From NCBI GenBank assembly GCA_013821195.1, contig JACDHG010000006.1, positions 1 through 33,040 on the forward strand: a stretch of 33,040 bases of DNA, in the 5' to 3' direction. The stretch is from Propionibacteriales bacterium (GTDB lineage: Bacteria; Actinomycetota; Actinomycetes; Propionibacteriales; Nocardioidaceae). The first letter of the stretch is position 1; each line of letters starts with the position of its first letter. The notes under the pieces are model-generated. The model searched no databases and was not told the DNA's origin. It saw only the letters and a program-made list of their open reading frames with translations. The position numbers and the translations under genes were made by a program. Below, one piece after another: positions 18,254-27,079 of this stretch.

Positions 18254-19183
18254 TCAGCGAGACGGGTCGCTGGAAGCGCGCTGTACCGCGTGTCGCGCCG
18301 CGCCCAGCAGCGCTGCATCCTCGGACCGACGCGCGGATGCGACCCGCAGCGAACCCGGCCACCCCGGCCTGACGTGCGACATCCCCCGGCACAGCGGGCG
18401 GCTCACGACGTCCCACCCCAACGCGATGGACCCACCGACCACCAGGATGCTCGCCCCGAAGTCCAACGCTCTGGGCGCCAGGACGCGTCCTAGCGCCTCC
18501 AGCGGCTCGTCCATGGCGACGGAGGCGGCGCCGTCGCCGTCCCGGGCACGGGCGGCGATATCGCGTACGTCGAGCTGCCCCGAACCTACGGAACCTGTCA
18601 GGGCTGCGTAGCCCGCACGGATGGCTCGACGCGAGACCAAGTCCTCCAAGGGGTGCCCAGCGATCTCCAGCAGGTCGAGCCGACCCTGCGGCGGAACACC
18701 CGGACCGCGGCGCTGCGCCACGCCCTCGATGAGGAAGGCGGAGCCGATGCCTGTTCCAAGGGTGACCCCGATGGAGCGGCTGTGCCCGCGTGCCGCCCCA
18801 GCGACCCATTCGCCGACGGCGAAGGCTTCGGCGTCGTTGACGAAGTAGACGCGACCCGTCCCCCCGGTGAGGGATCGGCGCAGGATGTCCCCCAGGTCGA
18901 GTCCCCGCAGTGCGTCGAACTTGTCCACGCCGTTGAACTCAGCGACCCCTCGCGCGTAGTCGAACGGGCCCGGGATCGCGACCCCCCAGGGCTCCCCGCT
19001 GGTCGGCGGTAGCGAGGCTGCGGCGTCGACCATCGCCGTGACGAGCTCGTCGGCTGTCCCGTGGGCGTCCAGTGGGTGCTGAGCGACAGCACCGTCGACG
19101 GGGCACCAGGCCCTCGTGTCCACCAAGGCGGCCGTGACGTGCGTACCGCCGATCTCGAGCACCGGAACCTGCCGTGTGCCCAT
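18254..19183 (-). CDS. ROK family sugar kinase-like protein (no HTH)
   Basis: 'VLEIGGTHVTAALVD', 'VAIPGPFDYARGVAEFNGVDKFDAL', 'YFVNDAEAFAVGEWV', 'GVTLGTGIGSAFLIEG'. Confidence 0.88.
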   Translation of the reverse strand: MGTRQVPVLEIGGTHVTAALVDTRAWCPVDGAVAQHPLDAHGTADELVTAMVDAAASLPPTSGEPWGVAIPGPFDYARGVAEFNGVDKFDALRGLDLGDILRRSLTGGTGRVYFVNDAEAFAVGEWVAGAARGHSRSIGVTLGTGIGSAFLIEGVAQRRGPGVPPQGRLDLLEIAGHPLEDLVSRRAIRAGYAALTGSVGSGQLDVRDIAARARDGDGAASVAMDEPLEALGRVLAPRALDFGASILVVGGSIALGWDVVSRPLCRGMSHVRPGWPGSLRVASARRSEDAALLGAARHAVQRASSDPSR

Positions 19184-20895
19184 CAGCGGACCAGTGCCTT
19201 CACCACGCGAACGCGCCGGTCGCCGACCTTTCGTACCCGGTACGCCCCCACGGCCGCGGGGACGACCAACGTTTCGGCGTACGTCAGCGCGTGCGCTGTC
19301 CCCTCGGCGGGCTCGACCATCACGCCGTCACCCTCCACCACGTTGAGCACGTGGAAGCGGCCGGCCGTGTCGTCTTCGACCGTGTCCTTGGTGCCCAGGA
19401 CGAGGCGGCGGACTTCGAAGAACATCTCTGGCAGTGATCCGAGCAACTCTTCTCGCCAACCGTCACCGGCTCGCAGGGTACGCGGTGCCTGCACGAGTTG
19501 CGTCCGGACCGACGCACCGCTGCGGCGCCGGTCGAGGTTGTCGAAGGCGTGCCCGACGTGCACCGGACGTTGCCTGTCGGCGGCATCGCGACGAAGCCAG
19601 TCGTAGAAGCGCAACGAGTACAGGTATGGCGTCGCGCTGATCTCGAGCACGACGTTGCCCGCACCGCTGCCGTGCGGTGTTCCGGCTGGTACGCAGAAGA
19701 GCTGGTGCGGCTCCGCCCCGAAGACCTGCACGTACCGCTCGATCTCGAGCGGCACGCCGCGTGCGTCCGCCTGCTCGGCGCGGCGGCGGAACTCCGCCAG
19801 GTCTGCGTCGCCTCGAAGGCCGAGGAAGACGCGACAGTCCCGACCTCCCACCATCATGTAGTAGGACTCGTGCTGTGGGTAAGGCCAGCCGAAGACCTCC
19901 TGCATGGTTTCGGGCAGCGGGTGGCAGTGCACGGAGAGGTTACCGCCGTCGACGGTGTCCAGGTAGTCGAGACGGATGGGGAAGGACGTGCCGAATACCG
20001 CCTGCACCTCGGGACCGAGGAGCTCCAGCGACTGGGCCGCCACGACCAGCTGGAAGGGCAGCTCGACCGCAGCATCGGTGTCGCCGACGAGCACGCCGCT
20101 CTCGGGAGCGATCAGCTCATAGCCCAGGGCGGTGTTGGGCGCGTCCTGGTTGAGGCCGAGCTGCCGCTGCGCCCAGTGACCACCCCAGGGGGTGGTGTTG
20201 AACGTGGGGCGGGTCCGGAACGGTCGCCGAGCCAGCGCGTGGACGGTCTGGCGAAACGTCGACGCATCGACCGACGTGGGGCGCGTGGGGTCCTGCACGT
20301 CCACCCAGCGGGCGACCTGGGGGGCGATCGCGTCGCGATGCCGGTCGAGCAGCGGCCAGTCGATGTAGAACAACCGCTTCGTGGTGGCGATGCCGTCGCC
20401 GGCCTGCTGGCCGAGGTTGTGACCGCGCCCGGCGACGACCTCCGCCTCGGCGTAGCGCTTGGGCAGGTCGACGTACCACAGGACGTCGGAGCTCAGCAGG
20501 GCAGCCGCCGGACCGAACGCCACCAGTACGCCGGTGGGCGGTCGGGTCGTGGTGGGAAGCCGGTGAAACAGCTGTGCCAGGTCGCCGCCCGCGAGCCGGT
20601 CGAAGTCGGGGTCCTCCGTCAGGGCGGGTGATGCAGTGGCTCGTGCGATCTCTGGCCACGGGGCGAACCAGGCTCGCAGGTCGAGTCGCCGGCTGGCGAG
20701 TCGTCGCCCGGCCAAGGACTGGCACAGCGCCTCCACGACCCCATCCCAGTCGAGCAGCGCGGGTCCGTCGAGCGCCAGGACGAGGGGTGGTGCCGGCAAC
20801 TCGGCGACCAGCTCGTCCCAACCGACGGCCACGATGCCACCGACAGTGGCGTAACGGGGGTTCGGTTCATAGGCAGGGCGGGACACCGGTTGCAT
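19183..20895 (-). CDS. Phosphomannose isomerase (class I)-like cupin protein with N-terminal kinase-like extension
   Basis: C-terminal half 'VHCHPLPETMQEVFGWPYPQHESYYMM', 'LFCVPAGTPHGSGAGNVVLEIS' (cupin His motifs); TGATG coupling to the ROK gene; ATG at 20895. Confidence 0.82.
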   Translation of the reverse strand: MQPVSRPAYEPNPRYATVGGIVAVGWDELVAELPAPPLVLALDGPALLDWDGVVEALCQSLAGRRLASRRLDLRAWFAPWPEIARATASPALTEDPDFDRLAGGDLAQLFHRLPTTTRPPTGVLVAFGPAAALLSSDVLWYVDLPKRYAEAEVVAGRGHNLGQQAGDGIATTKRLFYIDWPLLDRHRDAIAPQVARWVDVQDPTRPTSVDASTFRQTVHALARRPFRTRPTFNTTPWGGHWAQRQLGLNQDAPNTALGYELIAPESGVLVGDTDAAVELPFQLVVAAQSLELLGPEVQAVFGTSFPIRLDYLDTVDGGNLSVHCHPLPETMQEVFGWPYPQHESYYMMVGGRDCRVFLGLRGDADLAEFRRRAEQADARGVPLEIERYVQVFGAEPHQLFCVPAGTPHGSGAGNVVLEISATPYLYSLRFYDWLRRDAADRQRPVHVGHAFDNLDRRRSGASVRTQLVQAPRTLRAGDGWREELLGSLPEMFFEVRRLVLGTKDTVEDDTAGRFHVLNVVEGDGVMVEPAEGTAHALTYAETLVVPAAVGAYRVRKVGDRRVRVVKALVR

Positions 20896-20946
20896 TATCC
20901 TCCTCCGCAGACGGTCGATACCTTCCCCCCACGTGCTGGAGCAGCC

Positions 20947-22131
20947 ATGGACGCCGATAGTCGATCTGAAGTCGACCTGCGCATGCGGGTGCTCGGACTG
21001 CTCGAGAGTCACTGGGACAGCGATCGCGGGTTCTGCCTGCCGAATCCTGCGACCTACCCACATCTTTGGTTGTGGGACTCCTGCTTCCACGTGATCGTGT
21101 GGGCGCACCTGGCTGACGAGCGCGCATCGCGTGAGCTCGACGCCGTGCTTCAGGGGCAGCTCCCTGACGGGCTGGTCCCGCACATGCGCTACGGAGTGGC
21201 AGCCCCGGGCACCTGGCTCGGGCCGATAGCAGCGACGTCGTCGCTCGCGCAGCCGCCGATGTTCGGCCACGCGATCAAGGTGCTCACCGCCCACGGCATC
21301 ACCCCGACGGAGCAGACCCTTCGCCGTGCCAAGCGCGGGATGGACTGGCTGTGGTCGCATCGCCGTACGGAACAGGATCTCGTCTACGTCGTGCACCCGT
21401 GGGAGGCAGGGAACGACCACTCGCCGCGTTGGGACGGCTGGGGAGCGCCTGGCAGGACTCGCGAGGACTACGACCGGGCGGCCCGGGCGGAGTGGAACAG
21501 GAGGCGCATGGACGACGTCACGTTCCACGACGATGGGGCCGCCGACTGGTCCTCGACCTTCGTCGCCTGCCCCGCCGGCTTCAACGCCTACGTGGCGTTC
21601 AACATGGCCGAGCTGGCGGGGGTGCTCGACGACCGCGCGATGGCCGAACGCGCGCAACGCATCGCGAACGCGATGGACGAGCACCTGTGGGACGATGAGC
21701 AGGAGCTGTGGGCCGACCTGGCACTGGTCGGCGGTGGTGGTCACCTCGACGCGACCCCCATCAGCGACGGCGTGATGGGTGCGCTGGTGACGACGGACGC
21801 CGAGCGGGCCGCGGCGGCGTTGCGGCAGCTGGAGCTTCCGCACCGCTTCGGTGCCAGGTTCGGGCCGACGAACGTCGCGCGGAGTCACCCGGCATACGAC
21901 CCCCGGATGTACTGGCGGGGCGCCGCGTGGCCACACCTGAACTACCTGCTCTGGTTGGGGCTGCGGCGCTGGCAGCGGTTCGACGAGGCGGCAGCCCTTG
22001 CTGAGCGCTCTCGAGAAGCGGCGTTGCGAAGCGGCATGGCGGAGTACTGGGATCCTGAGACCGGCCGTGGTCTCGGCGCGGTTCCGCAGTCGTGGACGGG
22101 ACTGGTCGTGGTCATGACCGCCGACGGCTGA
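20947..22131 (+). CDS. MGH1/GH63-like (alpha/alpha)6 glycoside hydrolase (second paralogue)
   Basis: 'YPHLWLWDSCFHVIVWAHLAD', 'HPWEAGNDHSPRWDGW', 'YWRGAAWPHLNYLLWLGL', 'EYWDPETGRGLGAVPQSWTGL'. Confidence 0.88.
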   Translation: MDADSRSEVDLRMRVLGLLESHWDSDRGFCLPNPATYPHLWLWDSCFHVIVWAHLADERASRELDAVLQGQLPDGLVPHMRYGVAAPGTWLGPIAATSSLAQPPMFGHAIKVLTAHGITPTEQTLRRAKRGMDWLWSHRRTEQDLVYVVHPWEAGNDHSPRWDGWGAPGRTREDYDRAARAEWNRRRMDDVTFHDDGAADWSSTFVACPAGFNAYVAFNMAELAGVLDDRAMAERAQRIANAMDEHLWDDEQELWADLALVGGGGHLDATPISDGVMGALVTTDAERAAAALRQLELPHRFGARFGPTNVARSHPAYDPRMYWRGAAWPHLNYLLWLGLRRWQRFDEAAALAERSREAALRSGMAEYWDPETGRGLGAVPQSWTGLVVVMTADG

Positions 22132-22158
22132 GCAGTGCGGATGCAGCCGGTTGCGCAG

Positions 22159-22737
22159 TCACCGCGGACCTGCCGTGTCTGCTACCGCGCGCAGCACCGC
22201 ACCCGCCACCTGCGCGTGCCCTTCGTCGCTCGGGTGGACCGCGTCCGCCGCCAGCATCGTCCCTGTGTCCCAGCCGGCGACGCTCGCCAGGACGACGCCT
22301 GGAAGGTGGCTGACGACGGCACGCAGTCGCCGGTTGTAGGCGTCGATGATCTCGTTCGAGCCGCGGTCGTGTGGTGGGTGCAGCGAGTAGTCCGCGAGAT
22401 GCGGTTGCTCCACCGCGACCGTGAGGGCAGCCGGATGCGCATGGCTGAAAGCACCGAAGATCGCCCGCAGCGCAGCGGCGTAGGAGTCCAGTGCCGTCGA
22501 CGAGGCACCGTAGAGCCGCGCATCGTTGAGCCCCGTCGCCACCAAGTAGAGCCGCGACACGGGCGGCGGCGCGCGAGAGAGCAGATCCGCGGTGTCGGTG
22601 CTGAGTGTGCCGCCCACGCCGAAGTTGGTCGGCGCGCAGCCGAGCCGCCGGGCGACTACGTCGACGAGTCGACGTGTCGGGCGGCTCGCGCCGGCACCCT
22701 GAACCCACGAGTGGCCGTAGGCGGTGAGGCTGTGCAT
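22159..22737 (-). CDS. SGNH/GDSL-family hydrolase
   Basis: 'AYGHSWVQGAG' (block I-like), 'TNFGVGGTLSTDTADLL' (Gly block), 'VATGLNDAR' (N block), 'DAVHPSDEGHAQVAGAVL' (DxxH block). Confidence 0.85.
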   Translation of the reverse strand: MHSLTAYGHSWVQGAGASRPTRRLVDVVARRLGCAPTNFGVGGTLSTDTADLLSRAPPPVSRLYLVATGLNDARLYGASSTALDSYAAALRAIFGAFSHAHPAALTVAVEQPHLADYSLHPPHDRGSNEIIDAYNRRLRAVVSHLPGVVLASVAGWDTGTMLAADAVHPSDEGHAQVAGAVLRAVADTAGPR

Positions 22738-22911
22738 GGGCTGCCTGTCGACTGCGTTCGGGACCCGTCGAGCCTACGCGGCACGTGCCCCGTGCGGGAC
22801 GCCACGGTGCACCTGTCGGCGGTCTTCGGCACGTCATCGGTCGTGTCGTAGAGTGCGCTCGCAAGGTGGGATCGATCAGCTGGATCGGCGGTCGACAGGG
22901 ATGGAGACTGG

Positions 22912-23988
22912 GTGCCCGAGCACAGATGGCGGGACGCGCCGGACTACCGACCGAGGTTCCCGCAGGGAGAACGGCTCGGAATAGGCATTCTCGGCTGCGG
23001 TGAGATCGCGCAACAGGCGCATCTGCCCGCCTACGGCGACTACGACCTCGACGTGGTCGGGGTGTGGAGCCGTACTCCCACCACGACGGCTACGGTCCGG
23101 CAGCGATTTCCTTTCGTACGCCGCATCTTCGCCACGGCTGAGGATCTCCTTGACGACCCGCAGGTGCAGGTCGTGGACGTCGCGACCCGCCCGGAGGGAC
23201 GACTCGAGTGGCTGGCTGCGGCCGTCTCGGCAGGAAAGCACGTGCTTGCTCAGAAGCCGCTGACGACCGACCTGGCCGCGCTGGCCCCCGTGCTCGACGA
23301 GGCCGACCGGCGGGGGGTCCGGATCGCGGTGAACCAGAACGGTCGCTGGGCACCGGCGTGGCGGCTCGCCACGCTGCTCGTGGAGGCTGGCGCCATCGGG
23401 AAGGTCGTCGGCGTGACGCACCTGCACGACAAGCCGCTGCCCCCGATCGCAGGCACCCACTTCGACGAGATGGCCCACATGCTCATCGCCGACTACCTGA
23501 TGCATTGGATCGATATCACCCGATGCTGGCTCGCCGGCAATCAGGTGGAGGCGGTGCAGGCACGTGACCACCGCACACCGGGACAACCGCACACCGCCAA
23601 GAACCCGTGGGCGGCGACCGTGCAGATCCACTGTGTCGACGGCGCCGATGCACTGGTGCGGATCGCCGGAGACGTCAATACCCGCAGACCGGCCTGCCCC
23701 TTCTGGATCCACGGCACCGAGGGCACGATCCGCGGGTCAATCCTCGTCGGGTCCGACTTCCTCGATCTGGAGCGAGACGGCGTGTCGACGCGCTACACGC
23801 TGGACGGGGAGTGGTTCGTCGACGGCTTCGCAGGCGCGATGGGCGAGCTCATGTGCGCAGTCGTAGAGAATCGTGAGCCCTACCACTCTGCCGCGCACAA
23901 CGCATCGTCGTTGCGGTTGATGCTGGCTGCACGTGAGTCGGCGGAGCAGCACGGTGCCGCAGTGCCCATGAACCGGCTCCAGCTCTGA
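22912..23988 (+). CDS. Gfo/Idh/MocA family oxidoreductase
   Basis: 'LGIGILGCGEIAQQAHLPAYGDYDLDVVGVWSRTPTTTATV', 'VSAGKHVLAQKPLTTDLAAL' (EKP-like motif). Confidence 0.93.
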   Translation: MPEHRWRDAPDYRPRFPQGERLGIGILGCGEIAQQAHLPAYGDYDLDVVGVWSRTPTTTATVRQRFPFVRRIFATAEDLLDDPQVQVVDVATRPEGRLEWLAAAVSAGKHVLAQKPLTTDLAALAPVLDEADRRGVRIAVNQNGRWAPAWRLATLLVEAGAIGKVVGVTHLHDKPLPPIAGTHFDEMAHMLIADYLMHWIDITRCWLAGNQVEAVQARDHRTPGQPHTAKNPWAATVQIHCVDGADALVRIAGDVNTRRPACPFWIHGTEGTIRGSILVGSDFLDLERDGVSTRYTLDGEWFVDGFAGAMGELMCAVVENREPYHSAAHNASSLRLMLAARESAEQHGAAVPMNRLQL

Positions 23989-24005
23989 TCGGCGGTGGAG
24001 GCCCG

Positions 24006-25310
24006 ATGACGTACTCGACGATCGACGAGGTCGACGTGTCGGTCGAGTGTGGCAGAGTCTACGAGCACGGCTGGCAGAGCTGGAGCCCCACGTCTACCTA
24101 CTCGGTCAGTCAGACCTCTCCGCGACCAGAGCGGGACTGGCAGCATCTGATGCGCTTCCGCCCAGAGACGCCGGCCCCGCCACGCGGATTCCAGGCAGAA
24201 GGTCTCCTCGTCATCGACCCCGGGACGGGCGGCCCGACAAGGGTGTACGCCGCTCGGGACGCCCGCGAGGAGGTGCCGTCGATCCGCGCGGAGCTGCACG
24301 GGGGCCGGCTCGTCGTCGAGGCGGACGGCCCGGTCACCGTCGATCTCGTCGAGGACGGAATCGGCGTGGCGCTGGCGGTGTTCGGCGACGCGTGCGCTGC
24401 CCGGCTCGGTGCCGACGCACCACGCACCGCGCCCACGGTCTGGTGCTCCTGGTATCACTACTTCGAAGACGCCACCGAGTACGACGTCGTCGAGAACCTC
24501 GCTGAGATAGGGCGACTCCGGTTGCCGGTCGACGTCGTACAGATCGACGACGGTTGGGAAGCCGGCGTCGGCGACTGGCTCGAGCTGTCCGGCCGGTTCT
24601 CGTCACTGTCAGGACTGGCGGGCCGAATTCACGACGCAGGTCGGCGGGCGGGGATCTGGGTCGCCCCGTTCACCGTCGGCTCACGCAGCGTGCTGGCGCG
24701 CGAACATCCGGACTGGCTGGTCGGTGCGGCCGGGCAGAACTGGGGACAGGACCTGTTGGGGCTCGACCTCACCCATCCTGGCGCGCGCAGCCACCTGTGG
24801 ACGGTGTTCCGCGCACTGCACGACGCAGGCTTCGACTACTTCAAGCTCGACTTCCTGTACACGGGGGCTCTTATCGGCAGCCGGTTCGAGGATGTGACCG
24901 GTGTGGCGGCGTACCGCTCGGGCCTTGAACTGATCCGAGACGCGGTGGGCGCACGGCCTTACCTGCTTGGCTGCGGAGCACCGATCCTTCCCAGCGTGGG
25001 TTTGGTCGACGCGATGCGGGTATCGCCCGACACGTACCATCCCGCCGACACCGGAGACGAACAGCGCAGGCTGCGCGGGCGGACCTGCGTCGAGGCCCGG
25101 GCATGGCAGCACGGCAGATTCTGGGTCAACGACGCCGACTGCCTGGTCGCTCGGCCGTCGTTCACCGCTCGTCACGAGTGGGCCGAGGTGATCGAGCGGT
25201 ACGGCGGACTGCGCTCCGTCTCCGACCGGATCGCCGATCTCGACGACTGGGGCATCGAAACCACTCGGCGCCTGCTGGGCACGGCACCAGCACCGACACC
25301 CTTCCCGTGA
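24006..25310 (+). CDS. GH36-like alpha-galactosidase / melibiase
   Basis: 'WCSWYHYFEDATEYDVVENLAEIGRLRLPVDVVQIDDGWEAGVGDW', 'DYFKLDFLYTGAL' (nucleophile Asp motif), 'ILPSVGLVDAMRVSPDT'; 17 nt after Gfo/Idh gene. Confidence 0.92.
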   Translation: MTYSTIDEVDVSVECGRVYEHGWQSWSPTSTYSVSQTSPRPERDWQHLMRFRPETPAPPRGFQAEGLLVIDPGTGGPTRVYAARDAREEVPSIRAELHGGRLVVEADGPVTVDLVEDGIGVALAVFGDACAARLGADAPRTAPTVWCSWYHYFEDATEYDVVENLAEIGRLRLPVDVVQIDDGWEAGVGDWLELSGRFSSLSGLAGRIHDAGRRAGIWVAPFTVGSRSVLAREHPDWLVGAAGQNWGQDLLGLDLTHPGARSHLWTVFRALHDAGFDYFKLDFLYTGALIGSRFEDVTGVAAYRSGLELIRDAVGARPYLLGCGAPILPSVGLVDAMRVSPDTYHPADTGDEQRRLRGRTCVEARAWQHGRFWVNDADCLVARPSFTARHEWAEVIERYGGLRSVSDRIADLDDWGIETTRRLLGTAPAPTPFP

Positions 25311-25357
25311 GAACACCAACTGTGAGAGCTCGTGCGGCGATAGGACGTGGGGCGCAG

Positions 25358-26194
25358 TCAGTCGATCAGGTCGCGCTGCGTGCCGGTGCGTTGCCGCCAG
25401 TCGCGGGGGGTCATCTTCACCACCGCCCTGAATCGGGTGGCGAAGTAGAACTGACTGCTGAATCCGGTGGTCGCCGCGATCGCGCCGATGGAAAGGGAGC
25501 TCGACACGAGCAGGGCTTGCGCGCGCTCGATCCTGCGCCGCTCTACGTAGCGGCCGGGTGGGATCCCGATCTGTTCGGTGAAGAGGTGACTGAGCCGCGA
25601 GGGTGAGAGTTGCACGGCATCGGCGATCGCAGCGACGCTCAACGGGCGATCGAGGTGGTGTCCGACGAAGAGGATGGCCTCGCGCAGGCGGTCGTCGAGC
25701 TGCCTACGGGCGGGGTTGGCGGCATCGAGCCACAGCAGGGCGCGCTCGAGCGCGTTCAGTGCGAAGTCGACCGTTCGTGGTGACGCACCGTGTGCGGAGA
25801 CGTCCATGTCGAGCAGCGCGGCGTCTATGCGTGCGTGCAGCCCTGGCTGTGGCAGGGGAATGCGTCGCACACCCGGGCCGAGAGTCGGCCACGTGAGCCA
25901 GTCATACCAGTGGCTTCGCGGGGGAAAGTGTGCCCAGATGATCTCCCACGGACGTGTGCTGCGACGGCAGCCGAAGTCCTGTGCCGCACCAGCGTCCCAT
26001 ACAACCGTGTCTCCGGTCGTGAGCGGGTGCTCGACGTCGTTGACCCGCACCACGGCTTCGCCGCTTCGGGTGTGGATCAGCAAGGGGATCGAGGTGCCGC
26101 GCGGTCGCCAGCACCAGTTGACGTCTCGACGCTCATGGCCGGTGAGCAGGGCCATGCCGGCTGGGTACGGCGTCTCCTGCCTCACACCATTCAT
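25358..26194 (-). CDS. AraC family transcriptional regulator
   Basis: Cupin-like N-terminus plus AraC HTH 'LSVAAIADAVQLSPSRLSHLFTEQIGIPPGRYVERRRIERAQALLVSSSLSIGAIAATTGFSSQFYFATRFRAVVKMTPRDWR'. Confidence 0.94.
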   Translation of the reverse strand: MNGVRQETPYPAGMALLTGHERRDVNWCWRPRGTSIPLLIHTRSGEAVVRVNDVEHPLTTGDTVVWDAGAAQDFGCRRSTRPWEIIWAHFPPRSHWYDWLTWPTLGPGVRRIPLPQPGLHARIDAALLDMDVSAHGASPRTVDFALNALERALLWLDAANPARRQLDDRLREAILFVGHHLDRPLSVAAIADAVQLSPSRLSHLFTEQIGIPPGRYVERRRIERAQALLVSSSLSIGAIAATTGFSSQFYFATRFRAVVKMTPRDWRQRTGTQRDLID

Positions 26195-26296
26195 CTTGCA
26201 GCAGGATCTCGAATGCATCTAGCCCAACCGCCGATGGTTCTTCGGACGTCGTGGTGGCAGCGTCGTGGACAAGGACACACGAGACCTGGAGGACCC

Positions 26297-27079
26297 ATGC
26301 GCAACAGTTTCACCGAGCAGGAGATCGCGGACTACCGCACGAACGGATTCCTGTCCGTGCCGGACTTTCTGACCCCTGACGAGCTCGCGCACTGGCGTGC
26401 GGTCGTGGATGCGGCTGTGGCGGATGTCCATCGGGAGTCGTCCGGGAGGAACAGCGAGAAGGTGTTCACTCAGCGCATGCACTTGCGCCGGACGAGCGTC
26501 GCAGTGAAGCAGCTGGTCGAAGATCCTGCGATCGGCTGTCTGGTGGCGGCCCTCGAGGAGGTAGACGCAGTCAGGCTCTATCTGGATCAGGCATTGGTCA
26601 AGGAGCCGTACGGCGCCCCGACGCAATACCACCTCGACATTCCGTGGTGGAGCTTTGCATCGCCCCACGCCTGCACCCTGTGGGTTGCGCTCGACGACTC
26701 GACGTTGGAGAACGGCTGCCTGTACTTCGTTGCGGGCAGCCAGGACCTCAGGCTCACCGCAATGGGCGATCTCGGACCGGACCTGGGGGCGGTGTTCGAC
26801 GCACACCCCGAGGCGGCCACGCGGCCCACCCCCGTCCCCTTGCCTGCTGGTGGCTGCTCATTCCACAACGGGCACACGATCCATGGAGCCGGGGCGAACA
26901 TGACCCCGGGCCGGCGACGCGCGATGACCACCGCCTTCATGCCGGGTGACGCCCGCTACAACGGCCACCGTGATGTCGGCGTCCTCGGCGAGCAGTACCT
27001 CGACGCCCTGACGCCGGGCGACCGGCTCGACAACGACGAACTTCTGCCCGTCGTCCACGGGTACCCGCGCAGCCAGTAG
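26297..27079 (+). CDS. Phytanoyl-CoA dioxygenase (PhyH) family Fe(II)/2OG oxygenase
   Basis: 'QYHLDIPWWSFASPHACTLWVALDDSTLENGCLYFVAGSQ' (HxD) and 'CSFHNGHTIHGAGANMTPGRRRAM' (distal His/Arg); GGAGG upstream. Confidence 0.92.
   Translation: MRNSFTEQEIADYRTNGFLSVPDFLTPDELAHWRAVVDAAVADVHRESSGRNSEKVFTQRMHLRRTSVAVKQLVEDPAIGCLVAALEEVDAVRLYLDQALVKEPYGAPTQYHLDIPWWSFASPHACTLWVALDDSTLENGCLYFVAGSQDLRLTAMGDLGPDLGAVFDAHPEAATRPTPVPLPAGGCSFHNGHTIHGAGANMTPGRRRAMTTAFMPGDARYNGHRDVGVLGEQYLDALTPGDRLDNDELLPVVHGYPRSQ

Noticed and set aside
20896-21936. N-terminal ~347 residues of the 917-aa minus ORF as part of the PMI-like protein
   Set aside because: Antisense to the GH63-like gene; an ATG at 20895 gives the natural protein.
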